A stretch of 52,473 nt of DNA from an uncultured Lachnospiraceae bacterium (GCA_944381405.1 CALWLA010000014.1:1-52473); one strand, 5' to 3'; positions 42,670 to 50,697 are shown, counted from the first letter of the stretch. Notes: generated by a model from the sequence alone, not told the origin. Made by a program: numbers and translations.

Positions 42670-44004
42670 ATGAACGATCATTTTATGAAAGAAAGACCCA
42701 TCCCAGACCTGCTTTTGTCCATGTCCCTGCCCATGGTGTTTTCCATGCTGGTAAACTCTCTTTATAACATCGTGGACAGCTTTTTTGTGGCCAGGATCAG
42801 CGAGGACGCCATGACCGCCCTGTCCCTGGTCTTCCCTATTCAAAATCTGATCAACGCCGTTGGCATCGGCTTCGGCATCGGGATCAACGCCGTCATCTCC
42901 TTCAATCTGGGGGCCGGAAAAAAACGCCGGGCTGACATGGCCGCTTCCCAGGGGCTGCTTCTTTCCCTGCTGCACGGCCTGGTGCTGACCGCAGCCTGCA
43001 TCGGGGTCATGCCCGCCTTTCTCGGAGCTTTTACCTCCTCTCAGACAGTGATCGATCTGGGGCTCCGGTATTCCTTTGTCGCTTTTTTGTTCACCACCGT
43101 GGTTTCCCTGAGCATGGCCTTTGAAAAGATCTTTCAGGCGGTGGGCCGCATGAAGCTCACCATGCTGAGCCTGCTGGGGGGCTGTGTTGCCAACATCATC
43201 CTGGATCCTTTGCTGATCTTTGGAATCGGCCCCTTCCCGAGGCTCGGCATCGAAGGAGCTGCGCTGGCCACCGGTCTCGGCCAGCTGCTTTCGCTCCTGA
43301 TCTACCTGGCAGTTTATCTGATCGTCCCGCTTCCGGTAAGGCTTAGGAAACGGCTGCTGCTCCCGGACCGCAGGATCGCCGCAAGGCTGTATGCCGTCGG
43401 AATCCCGGCGACCCTCAACATCGCCCTTCCCTCAGTTCTGATCTCTGCGCTGAACGGCATCCTGGCAGGCTTTTCCGAGGTGTACATCCTGATCCTTGGA
43501 ATCTATTACAAGCTCCAGACCTTTCTGTACCTGCCAGCCAACGGGATCGTTCAGGGTATGCGTCCTCTGATCGGCTTCAACTACGGCGCAGGAGAGTCCA
43601 AACGGGTCCGGGAGATCTACCGGCTGGTGCTGCTCATGAGCGGGTTCATCATGCTCCTGGGCACGGTTATCTGTATGACGGTACCGGACCGTCTGATGGC
43701 CCTTTTTACCCAAAACCCGGACACCATTGCAGAGGGCGGAAGGGCCCTCCGCATCATCAGCGCAGGCTTTCTGTTTTCCGCCATTTCCGTCACCTCCTCC
43801 GGCGCGCTGGAGGGGCTTGGCAAGGGCATGCCCTCTCTGATCATTTCCCTGTGCCGGTATATGGTGATCATCCTCCCAGCAGCCTTTCTGCTTTCCCGGC
43901 TCCTGGGCCCCACGGGGGTCTGGCACGCATTCTGGATCACGGAAGCTGTTACCGCTGCGGTATCCCTTCTGGTTTACCGGAAGGCAGTCAACAACAAGAT
44001 TTAA
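42670..44004 (+). CDS. MATE family efflux transporter
   Basis: 444 residues with twelve predicted membrane segments. A MATE (NorM/DinF-like) cation-coupled drug exporter: SLPMVFSMLVNSLYNIVDSFFV near the N-terminus (in part NSLYNIVDSFFVAR), with pseudo-twofold repeat at IPATLNIALPS. SD GGGAG lies 7 bases before the ATG. Monocistronic, with a consensus promoter and a terminator-bearing leader, which fits inducible expression by a substrate. The substrate is unknown. Confidence 0.9.
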   Translation: MNDHFMKERPIPDLLLSMSLPMVFSMLVNSLYNIVDSFFVARISEDAMTALSLVFPIQNLINAVGIGFGIGINAVISFNLGAGKKRRADMAASQGLLLSLLHGLVLTAACIGVMPAFLGAFTSSQTVIDLGLRYSFVAFLFTTVVSLSMAFEKIFQAVGRMKLTMLSLLGGCVANIILDPLLIFGIGPFPRLGIEGAALATGLGQLLSLLIYLAVYLIVPLPVRLRKRLLLPDRRIAARLYAVGIPATLNIALPSVLISALNGILAGFSEVYILILGIYYKLQTFLYLPANGIVQGMRPLIGFNYGAGESKRVREIYRLVLLMSGFIMLLGTVICMTVPDRLMALFTQNPDTIAEGGRALRIISAGFLFSAISVTSSGALEGLGKGMPSLIISLCRYMVIILPAAFLLSRLLGPTGVWHAFWITEAVTAAVSLLVYRKAVNNKI

Positions 44005-44045
44005 GAAGGTGCCTGCCCCACCGGGGCAATTTCCCTGAACACCAA

Positions 44046-44100
44046 AAATCCCTCTGAAAACACTGCGGCCACTATGCCGTGTTCGTTTTTCAGAGGGATT
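44046..44100. terminator. bidirectional terminator after MATE gene
   Basis: AAATCCCTCTGAAAA (44046-44060) pairs with TTTTTCAGAGGGATT (44086-44100) almost perfectly; an inner CAC-TGCGGC / GCCG-TG stem extends it. T-runs occur on the minus side. Confidence 0.85.
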
Positions 44101-44425
44101 CCCTTACTGGTTTCTTATTTCAACATGTGGCTGGCTTGGGATTCTTTGACAGATTTGTTTTCATGCAGGTCTCTTTGGATTTGTAAGTTCAAATTTGTCT
44201 TTTCGATTTGCCTGATAGAGTTGGTATGCTTTGTTGCCTGTCTGATGAAGTGGGTGGATACAGAATATTAGAGATGAACAGGCCCGCGGCTTTTATGCCG
44301 CTGTCCTTATGCCAAAACAAGAAAATGGATAAAGCCGGAAGTATCACGGCCTTATGACCTTATAATACCACCCCTTTTTCAAATAAACAAGGGCTAAAAC
44401 AAAATCTGTACCAATTTATTTTTCC
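44101..44425. other. AT-rich stretch without a convincing gene
   Basis: About 325 bases of lower GC than the core. On the minus strand a frame from about 44267 to 44118 is open for some 50 codons (FIRQATKHTNSIRQIEK, then NLQIQRDLHENKSVKE) and ends just before a terminator, but it has no start codon, so it may be the end of a lost gene. The plus-strand 65-codon frame in the same place has an implausible composition. Further right are two GC-rich stretches and an AAAGCCGGAAG motif (44331-44341). Confidence 0.4.
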
Positions 44426-44508
44426 CTGATTTTACAAGGGTTTCCGGCATAATACATCATGTTTCATCATAGCGAAACATTATACCCCCTTTTCCCTTGT
44501 AAAATCAG
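44426..44508. repeat. 15-bp perfect inverted repeat around a relic promoter
   Basis: CTGATTTTACAAGGG (44426-44440) and CCCTTGTAAAATCAG (44494-44508) are perfect inverted copies 53 bases apart. Between them lie ATGTTTC/GAAACAT (44459-44480) and a minus-strand TATAAT (44484-44479). The right arm corresponds to TGTAAAATCA in the intact promoter at 50774-50783; the left arm is absent there. Confidence 0.75.
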
Positions 44509-44697
44509 ATCAAAATTCCTTATTGCGAAACCCGAACGTGCATCAGGGACAGATCAATGCAAAAACTCCCGCTGGAGCTGGTGATCCTGACCAAGTCTTA
44601 TCATCCCAATACAGCCAGGTTGCTGAATGAGGGGTCGAATCTAACATACATTTCTACATGGAAAAGCCCCGGAGCCATCTGCTCCAGGACTTTTTTG
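44463..44697 (+). pseudogene. decayed copy of the XRE-regulator locus
   Basis: This stretch aligns by eye with 50740-51195. Shared, in the same order: CGAAACATTATA, TGTAAAATCA, ATTCCTTATTGCGAAAC, then GCAAAA-CTCC, GGTGATCCTGA versus TGTCATCCTGA, CAGGTTGCTGA and finally the hairpin CCCGGAGC-ATCTGCTCCAGGAC with a T-run. The middle of the gene, most of the HTH domain, is missing, since about 110 bases stand for more than 300. There is no open frame. It is a relic of a duplication of the regulator and its divergent promoter. Confidence 0.7.
44661..44697 (+). terminator. terminator of the decayed XRE copy
   Basis: A stem of CCGGAGC with GCTCCAGG around CATCT, followed by six T. Nearly identical to the terminator of the intact regulator at 51161-51195. 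Confidence 0.75.
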
Positions 44698-44767
44698 TTT
44701 TCGCCTACGGCCGGTCCCGAAAGGCTCTGAGGCCTCTACGGACTCTGAGGACTCTGGCTGCCTGCCG

Positions 44768-44796
44768 TTGACAAGAAGGAGGCATCATAGTAAACT
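44768..44796 (+). promoter_or_regulatory. promoter of the PH-like membrane protein
   Basis: TTGACA (44768-44773), 17 bases, TAAACT (44791-44796). The leader that follows contains a strong stem, CCCCTCC with GGAGGGG (about 44828-44848), before the SD GGGAGG. Confidence 0.75.
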
Positions 44797-44887
44797 CTTC
44801 CCTGTGAGCCTTGTCTGTAAAGAGCCTGCCCCTCCCATCCGGAGGGGCTCCTGTTGCAGAGAAGGAAACTGTTTGGGAGGAATTATC

Positions 44888-45484
44888 ATGACACTTGCTT
44901 TGGTTCAGGCATTCAGATTTTTTGGCGTTACCATCGCCTTTCTCGGAGCCGTCAGCGGCCTTGCCCGGATGGGCGACGCAAAGGCGCAGACCTCCGGTCT
45001 CATATTATTCCTTTTTGGCGTCAGCCTGCTGGTCCTTTCTCATTTCCTGCAGAAAAGCGCCAACAAAAAGGTCATTACGGACGATAACAACATCGAAAAG
45101 GCGATCCAGGAGATCAAAAGCGGCAGAATCCCTGCTTTAAAGCACTGCTCTATCTCCCTTCGGAGCAGAGAGAAGGCATTTTCCGAGATCACCTCTTACC
45201 TGGTGGAAACGAAGAAGCAGTCTGCCCAGGAAACACGCAGCTCTGACGGTGCGGATCCGGCGGGCTATGTTTCGGAAAAGCACAACGGGCGATTTATCGT
45301 CACCAACCAGAGAGTCGTTTTTTCCAATAAAAAGCACGGCTTCGACATCCCCCTCTCCAGGATCACGAATCTCTATACCTCAGGGGAGTTTCTGATGATC
45401 CAGACCGGTTCCGTGACCTACAAGCTCAATGCGGTAAAGCCCCGGCTCTTTGAGGAGCTTATCCGCCATGCGGGGAGGTTATGA
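44888..45484 (+). CDS. small membrane protein with PH-like domain
   Basis: 198 residues from ATG 44888, with GGGAGG 8 bases upstream; the longer open frame to 44768 covers the promoter. Two membrane segments (about 5-22 and 30-50) form a hairpin, so the remaining 145 residues lie in the cytoplasm. The C-terminal part (IVTNQRVVFSNKKHGFDIPL, then ITNLYTSGEFLMIQTG) has the strand pattern of bacterial PH-like domains. Own promoter and terminator (45526-45572). It is convergent with the CAP protein gene. Function unknown; a link to the nearby two-component system is only positional. Confidence 0.65.
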   Translation: MTLALVQAFRFFGVTIAFLGAVSGLARMGDAKAQTSGLILFLFGVSLLVLSHFLQKSANKKVITDDNNIEKAIQEIKSGRIPALKHCSISLRSREKAFSEITSYLVETKKQSAQETRSSDGADPAGYVSEKHNGRFIVTNQRVVFSNKKHGFDIPLSRITNLYTSGEFLMIQTGSVTYKLNAVKPRLFEELIRHAGRL

Positions 45485-45525
45485 TCTTCCCGCCACTCTG
45501 TTTCCTGATAGCTGAAAGTTAGCAA

Positions 45526-45572
45526 AAGCCGGAGGCATGACAGTTTTAAGAGGCTGTCGTGTGCTCCGGCTT
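45526..45572. terminator. hairpin terminator, repeat family member
   Basis: AAGCCGGAG (45526-45534) pairs with CTCCGGCTT (45564-45572), and an inner GACAG/CTGTC extends it. A closely related hairpin lies at 51665-51712, and a partial copy at 44331-44347. Confidence 0.75.
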
Positions 45573-45610
45573 AAGTTTGCTCAAAAGAAGCTGCAGGTCA
45601 TAAAATCACG

Positions 45611-48064
45611 TTACTGAACCCATACGCCGTCTGCATTCACATAATATCCATCCGGCGTCATCCGGTCGGTATACAAAAGTCCCATCGTACCATCTGCCAT
45701 CGGATTCAGATAATACCAATAATTTCCAATTTGCTTCCAGCCCGTCTGCATTCCAGTATTGATATCTACATAGAACCAGCCGTTTCCATAGTTATAATCC
45801 TGTATCCACCCGGACGCAGCATAGCCGTTCTGATCAAAAGCAAACCAGGCTCCGTTTACCTGTTCCCAAAAATATTTTACGCGTGTGTTTCCGTTTCCAT
45901 CTACTTCTGCAGTTCCCTTTGGCCAGCTTCCATTTGCGTACTGCAGCCACCAACCGGTTGCATCCTGTACCCAGTGGGATAAACCGTCTCCAGAAGTATT
46001 TGCCGCACCGGTGATCACACCGCTCTTGCTTCCGACCCTGCCCTTTACCGCGTCAGTAGAATAGGTCTCAGCCGATACGCCTGAGGGGCCTGATAATCCA
46101 GAGCCTCCACCTGAACCGGAACCGCCGCCTGATGAGCTGCCGCCTCCGCCGGAGGAACTGCCACCGCCAGAGCTGGAACTTCCGCCGGACGAGCCGCCGC
46201 TACTGGACCCCGAGCTGCCTGATGAACTGCTGCCACCGGAGCTGGATCCTCCCGACGTGCTGCCGGAACTGGAACCACCGCCTGTTCCAGAGCCTTCGTC
46301 CGTGTCCGTTCCTCCGGATGAAGTCCCCTCGTCTGAAGGTGTTTGATCAGGAGCTTCTGTCGAATCATCACCCCCAGACGGTGTTTCCGGTTCCGTTGAA
46401 GGATTTTCCGGAATTTCTTCGGAAGGAGTTTCTGTTTCGTCTTCCGACGGCGTCTCCGGGGTTTCTTCTGATGGAGTTTCTGGCTCCTCTACCGGGGTCT
46501 CCGGTTCCTCCTCAGGCGGAATTCCAGGATCTTCCGGCGGGGTCTCCGGATCTTCTTCCGTCGGTGGTTCCTCTGCTTCCGGTTCTGTAAATGTCAATGT
46601 GAAGACTTCGCTCCAGTCGCCGAATTCCACGCAAACCCCTTGTTCTCCAGGCGTATTCGGATCAAATCCAAAACACATTTCATCGATAATAGGAAGCCTT
46701 ACCTCGCCGCAGACAGAGCATTCCGCAGCCAGTTCTAAATCCAGGTCAGAAATTTTACCTCCAACCTCCAGTTCTGTACCCTCGTCAGCTACAACGGAAA
46801 TGCTTTCGACACTTCCTCCGCATCCAGTGAAATTCTGGCACCAGTAGTTTCCATATCCTCTATCACTTTCAACATAACCGATTCCAATATGGTTAAACAA
46901 ACCTCTTAGAATATTGGCTTTATGCCCTTCGCTGTGCATCCAGGAGTCCATCACTGCTTCCGGCGTTCTCTGTCCGGCAGCAATATTTTCACCCCATACT
47001 TCCGTTCGATCCACCAGGCCGATTTCAGCTAAGGTTGTATCCCAGTCGGAACCATCCGGTCTCTCATGTGAAAATGCAAGCGGGAGTTCTCTGGCTCTGA
47101 TATCCGCCACCTTCTGTATATCTCTGTTGGTGGAAAGAGGTTCCAGACCCTGCTTTATCCGTTCCCGGTTGACGATCTTCAAAACCTCCCATTCAGCATC
47201 GTAATCGCCCTTTTCTCCAATTACTTCTATCTGAATCTCATAGGTTTCTCCGCTTTGAGATTCTACCGTGATGGATGCCGTTCCTTCACTTACCGCGATG
47301 ACCGTTCCGTCCGCTTCTACCTCCGCAACAGAAGTGTCATCAACGGAAAAGCTGCAGCCTTCCCCCTCTACCGGCAGTTTTCGTTCTGTTCCAGGCCACA
47401 TGTAGATGATGTCCTGCAGAATATCCGGTTCCGCCGTTTCCCCGCTCTGGCCCTCATCACTGCCGCTTTCTTCGGAATCTTCTGCCTCCTGGTCGTCAAT
47501 AGCCTCTAAAATCGCATCTATAAAGTCGTTCCTATTAAAACTTTCTCCGGTTCCCTTGAGCGCCTCTGCAAATAAAGCCTCGTTGGCATCTCCGAACACC
47601 AGTACAAAGGGCATCGTAAAGCTCGATGAAACGCTGGTATACCTCAGAACCGTACGATTGGCCGAATTGCTGTTTTCACAGAGGACATAGTCATCCTGAA
47701 CACCCAACGCACCGGCTGCTTCATAGATTTCCTCTGCTGTATTTTCGCGAAGATCCAGATAGAAAACTGTGCTGCCTGTTTCAGCCGCTGCATTCCTCAA
47801 ATTTTCCAAAACGAATTTTGTATTTCCGCAGGTTATGATATCTCCGAAAACCAGCACGTTTTTCCCGCTTCCGCTTTGTTCCTCCAAAGAGGTTTTTTCC
47901 GATGATCCTTCGGCATTGACTACATAAATATCCGACTCCTTCATCGCATTCCAGTCGTCCTTTGCTGCCGCAGCATATACTGCCGGAAGATCTCCGCTTA
48001 TAAACGGGACGCTTCCTATTGCCAGGAGCAAACCCATACAAACTTTTGCTTGAATTCTTTTCAT
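45611..48064 (-). CDS. secreted CAP-domain protein with wall-binding repeats
   Basis: 817 residues from ATG 48064, with GGAGG 8 bases upstream. In order: a signal peptide (1-33, cleavage near VYAAA); a thioredoxin-like domain (about 60-185: VLVFGDIITCGNTKFVLENL in part, VFYLDL, FVLVFGDANEALF) with one Cys in place of CxxC; a bacterial Ig-like Big_2 domain (about 220-285); a CAP/SCP-PR1 domain (about 300-410: VNRERIKQGLEPL, SHERPDG, ENIAAG, HSEGHKANIL) with its His/Glu cleft residues; an acidic Pro-rich repeat region (PETPSE units); a long Gly/Ser linker; and choline-binding-type repeats (GWWLQYANG, GWFYVDINTG, GNYWYYLNP). It is probably displayed on the wall, downstream of the split two-component system. 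Confidence 0.88.
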   Translation of the reverse strand: MKRIQAKVCMGLLLAIGSVPFISGDLPAVYAAAAKDDWNAMKESDIYVVNAEGSSEKTSLEEQSGSGKNVLVFGDIITCGNTKFVLENLRNAAAETGSTVFYLDLRENTAEEIYEAAGALGVQDDYVLCENSNSANRTVLRYTSVSSSFTMPFVLVFGDANEALFAEALKGTGESFNRNDFIDAILEAIDDQEAEDSEESGSDEGQSGETAEPDILQDIIYMWPGTERKLPVEGEGCSFSVDDTSVAEVEADGTVIAVSEGTASITVESQSGETYEIQIEVIGEKGDYDAEWEVLKIVNRERIKQGLEPLSTNRDIQKVADIRARELPLAFSHERPDGSDWDTTLAEIGLVDRTEVWGENIAAGQRTPEAVMDSWMHSEGHKANILRGLFNHIGIGYVESDRGYGNYWCQNFTGCGGSVESISVVADEGTELEVGGKISDLDLELAAECSVCGEVRLPIIDEMCFGFDPNTPGEQGVCVEFGDWSEVFTLTFTEPEAEEPPTEEDPETPPEDPGIPPEEEPETPVEEPETPSEETPETPSEDETETPSEEIPENPSTEPETPSGGDDSTEAPDQTPSDEGTSSGGTDTDEGSGTGGGSSSGSTSGGSSSGGSSSSGSSGSSSGGSSGGSSSSGGGSSSGGGGSSSGGGSGSGGGSGLSGPSGVSAETYSTDAVKGRVGSKSGVITGAANTSGDGLSHWVQDATGWWLQYANGSWPKGTAEVDGNGNTRVKYFWEQVNGAWFAFDQNGYAASGWIQDYNYGNGWFYVDINTGMQTGWKQIGNYWYYLNPMADGTMGLLYTDRMTPDGYYVNADGVWVQ

Positions 48065-48117
48065 TCCCATATCCTCCATTTTGATTCCGTAAAAACACTG
48101 CCCAAATCTTTTTGAAT

Positions 48118-48224
48118 GATAGATACGTTCACTATATCACATCCCTGGCCGCAATATTTCCACATAGCAAAAACAGGCGGTGTTTTGACAAAAACAACCT
48201 CCTGTTTTGTTGAAACTATCTATC
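48118..48224. repeat. 14-bp imperfect inverted repeat framing CAP promoter and TCS terminator
   Basis: GATAGATACGTTCA (48118-48131) and, on the other strand, GATAGATAGTTTCA (48224-48211), 12 of 14 identical. The left copy includes TACGTTCAC, which fits the degenerate LytTR half-site consensus, and it abuts a minus-strand extended -10, TGATATAGT (TATAGT at 48136-48131). Confidence 0.5.
48169..48209 (-). terminator. terminator of the two-component operon
   Basis: AAAACAGG-GG pairs with CC-CCTGTTTT across a TTTTGACAAAAA loop, with T-runs on both flanks. It separates the kinase genes from the CAP gene promoter. Confidence 0.8.
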
Positions 48225-48247
48225 GTTTTCTTGTTTTCAGCAAAATT

Positions 48248-49087
48248 CTACAGCACTTTCAACACAATTTCTGCCTGAAACCTGCCTTCCTCAAAACGGC
48301 TGCGCAGCCGGCCGTCGTATTTTTCCGCTATCTCCTTTATGATCTCCATTCCCAGTCCATGCCCCTGTCTGGGTCCTCTGAAAACATGTCCCGGCGTTGC
48401 CGGATTACGCATTAGGATCAAAAGATAACGCTTGTACCTGCTGATTTGCAGTTCTATGCTTCTTCTTTGCTCCGGCAGCTCCCCGCAAGCCTCTATGGCG
48501 TTGTCGAACAAGTTCGTCAGCAGGCTGCACAGGTCCTGATCCGTAAGCGCAAGCTTTTCGGGAAGCGCCGCCTGAATACTCACCGCGATTCCCTTTTCTT
48601 CGCACTGGCTTGATTTCAAGCGGAAAACCGCATTTGCCATCTCGTTCCCGCAATACCGGTGATCCCACGGATCTAACCCCTGATTCTCCTGTTTTCCATC
48701 GTCTCCCGGAAATGCTCCGCAAAGTCCAGAGGCTTTTCTTTCCTCCGCAAGGGCCTCCATAAGCTCGCTTCTCAAGCGCTGTGTATCTCTTTCCAAAAGG
48801 ACTTCTGACTGTTTTTGACTAAGCAGGATCTGGTGCAGGCTCTCGCTTTCCCGTATCCGGTCTTCCAGGATCTGACTGCGTCTTATGTAAAACAAAATCG
48901 CCGCCAGAAAAATGTCAAAAATCAAAATGAAGATCGTTATGGGAAACAAAATGCGCATATATAAGGTATTTCCGCCTGCCCTGATATGCGAAAAAACGGT
49001 ATAAACCAAAAGGAGTTCTGTCAGGAAGCCCCCTGCCAAAGCGATATCTCTTAACGGTGTCCTTACTTTTCTCTTATGACCTCTCAT
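48248..49087 (-). CDS. GHKL ATPase subunit of a split histidine kinase
   Basis: 279 residues from ATG 49087, 14 bases after the stop of the sensor gene; no strong SD, so reinitiation is possible. Two membrane segments (about 13-34 and 49-73) lead into a coiled coil (LEDRIRESESLHQILLSQ, QRLRSELMEALAEER). At the place where GHKL kinases have R-H-D with the phosphorylated His there is QRLRSEL, so no His. The ATPase domain is well preserved: N-box NLFDNAIEAC (192-201) and G-box GHGLGMEIIKEI (242-253). It probably supplies catalysis in trans to the His-bearing neighbour. Alternatives are a degenerate kinase or a phosphatase-like regulator. Confidence 0.75.
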   Translation of the reverse strand: MRGHKRKVRTPLRDIALAGGFLTELLLVYTVFSHIRAGGNTLYMRILFPITIFILIFDIFLAAILFYIRRSQILEDRIRESESLHQILLSQKQSEVLLERDTQRLRSELMEALAEERKASGLCGAFPGDDGKQENQGLDPWDHRYCGNEMANAVFRLKSSQCEEKGIAVSIQAALPEKLALTDQDLCSLLTNLFDNAIEACGELPEQRRSIELQISRYKRYLLILMRNPATPGHVFRGPRQGHGLGMEIIKEIAEKYDGRLRSRFEEGRFQAEIVLKVL

Positions 49088-49100
49088 ATTGTTTTTCTGT

Positions 49101-49970
49101 CTACAGCTTGTCCTCAAGCTGCCTTTCCAACTCCAGAAAAAGGGCTTCCGCCTTATTTCCTTCTCCTGCATCTGCCATCAAACGCGCTGACATGAGTTGA
49201 TTGCGAAAATCATGCCGGATTTTATGCAGCCTGCGGTAGGCATCTTCATTCTGTTTCAGAAGTTCGTATATCCGCCTGTTATTTTTCTCCAATTCCTGCA
49301 GCCGCTTTTCTCTCTGTTCATGACCGGCATCCCGTATCAGATCCACCAACAGATAAATCCCTGCGGCTTCGATCAGAATCTGAAGGGTTAAAGTGGAAAG
49401 AAACAGACCTTTGTGGGAAAACATGCTTGCCAGATAAAACCACAGGATCGAAAAAACTTCGATCCAGAGTAAGAGAACCGGAACGACTTGATCCTTCAGA
49501 AAAATACTTGTTTTCTTCCGCTTATAGACAAAGGTGTGATAAAGAAAAGCCAGAAAAACCTGTGTGGAATTGGAAAGGATAACCGGCAACAAAAAGCTTT
49601 TTTCAGTCCAATGAGGAATCTCCTGCCATCCTAAAACATGTATACAAAGGAAAAGCGAAAAAACATCCCCTAAAACCGACAGCAGGAGAATGACGATCAG
49701 CACCCTCAAAGCTCTGGGAAAGGGCGTGGCAAAAAGCTTCACCGACAGAAACAGCATGATGGAATATAAAAATACCGAATAAAAAATCTGAAAACCCGAG
49801 TCTTGAAAAAAGAACTTGAAGGGAAGCGACAAAGAAAGCAGAAGAATCACCCAGACCATTTCGCGAAAGCTCTTCCGGCGATTCAGAAAAAGGCATATCT
49901 CAAAGAGCAGTCCCAGGCTGTAGAGAACCCCCAGAAAAACGGCTCTGAAAAAATCATTTACAAACGACAT
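49101..49970 (-). CDS. membrane sensor with phosphoacceptor His but no ATPase
   Basis: 289 residues from ATG 49970; starts at 50000 overlap more of the regulator. Six or seven membrane segments over about 1-210 form an AgrC-like sensor. A coiled coil follows (EQREKRLQELEKNNRRIYEL), then the DHp/SPOB_a helix LHKIRHDFRNQL with the acceptor His253. The protein stops 36 residues after that His, exactly where GHKL kinases continue into the ATPase domain. The sequence past the stop does not encode one in any nearby frame, and the next gene has its own membrane segments, so a simple frameshift is unlikely. It overlaps the regulator gene by 17 bases. Confidence 0.78.
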   Translation of the reverse strand: MSFVNDFFRAVFLGVLYSLGLLFEICLFLNRRKSFREMVWVILLLSLSLPFKFFFQDSGFQIFYSVFLYSIMLFLSVKLFATPFPRALRVLIVILLLSVLGDVFSLFLCIHVLGWQEIPHWTEKSFLLPVILSNSTQVFLAFLYHTFVYKRKKTSIFLKDQVVPVLLLWIEVFSILWFYLASMFSHKGLFLSTLTLQILIEAAGIYLLVDLIRDAGHEQREKRLQELEKNNRRIYELLKQNEDAYRRLHKIRHDFRNQLMSARLMADAGEGNKAEALFLELERQLEDKL

Positions 49971-50697
49971 ACTCCAAAAACCGTTCCTTGACCCTTCCAT
50001 ATCGGAGCTTGCTCACCGGCAGCGCAGTCCCATCATCCAGAAGAAGCTGATGCGCTTTATTGATGCTGTCTGTCCGATCCATATTGACGAGAAAGCTTTT
50101 ATGACAACGGATAAACTGTGGGGGAAAGCTTCGTTCCAGCTCATCCAGCTTCCCATAAAGCTCATATTGGCCAGCCGCCGTACAAACAATCACCTTATGC
50201 CCTGTACTTTCCAGATATAAAATGGAGGAATAAGGAAGGATATGCCGTCCTTCTTTGTTTACCAAAACAAATCGTTTTTCATCCCCTTCTGTAAGCAGCC
50301 TCACTACTTTTTCAAAAACAGCCTCCAGAACCTTAAGTCGGATGGGCTTCACCAAAAAACCGGTCATGTTGGAAGGCGTCAAGAATGCCTGTTGGACATA
50401 CTGCTCCGTATATCCGGTCATATAAATGATTTGCGCTTCCGGAAGCATCTGCTGCAGTTCCTGGGCTGCTGAAATCCCTGCTCCTTCTCCGTTCCAGTCA
50501 ATATCCATAAGGACAACGTCAAAAGGATATAGCTTCACGTCATCGATCAGATCCTGTGGCGCTGCGTAGGCAAAAAACTGAAGCTTTTTCTTCATCTTCA
50601 GGCCAATCTCCTGCAAAGCCTCTGTCAAATACCCGGTCACTTCTTCTGCGTCATCGCAGATCGCTATGTTGATTTTATCGATTTTTCCTGTTCTCAT
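49954..50697 (-). CDS. LytTR-family response regulator
   Basis: 247 residues. The receiver domain (about 8-130) has acidic DD at 15-16, phosphoacceptor D65 (VVLMDIDW), T94 and K117 (FLVKPI). The LytTR DNA-binding domain (about 140-245) includes ILYLESTGHKVIV and FIRCHKSFLVNMDR. AgrA/ComE/VirR relatives bind pairs of 9-bp half-sites and often control exported peptides or surface proteins. First gene of the operon with the two kinase subunits. It diverges from the XRE gene and is expressed from TTGATT-17-TATAAT (50784-50756). Confidence 0.92.
   Translation of the reverse strand: MRTGKIDKINIAICDDAEEVTGYLTEALQEIGLKMKKKLQFFAYAAPQDLIDDVKLYPFDVVLMDIDWNGEGAGISAAQELQQMLPEAQIIYMTGYTEQYVQQAFLTPSNMTGFLVKPIRLKVLEAVFEKVVRLLTEGDEKRFVLVNKEGRHILPYSSILYLESTGHKVIVCTAAGQYELYGKLDELERSFPPQFIRCHKSFLVNMDRTDSINKAHQLLLDDGTALPVSKLRYGRVKERFLEYVVCK

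Noticed and set aside
44074-44271. 65-codon plus-strand frame
   Set aside because: It starts inside a terminator stem, lacks an SD and has an unlikely Cys/Phe/Trp-rich composition.
46060-46300. Repetitive block that could look like a CRISPR or satellite array
   Set aside because: The period is codon-based and encodes the Gly/Ser linker of the CAP protein; there are no unique spacers.
49101-49171. Kinase halves created by a simple frameshift
   Set aside because: The downstream protein has its own membrane segments and coiled coil, and no frame beyond the first stop encodes an ATPase domain without them.
45611-50697. An agr-type peptide quorum system
   Set aside because: No AgrB-like protease or short AgrD-like precursor gene was found near the LytTR operon.
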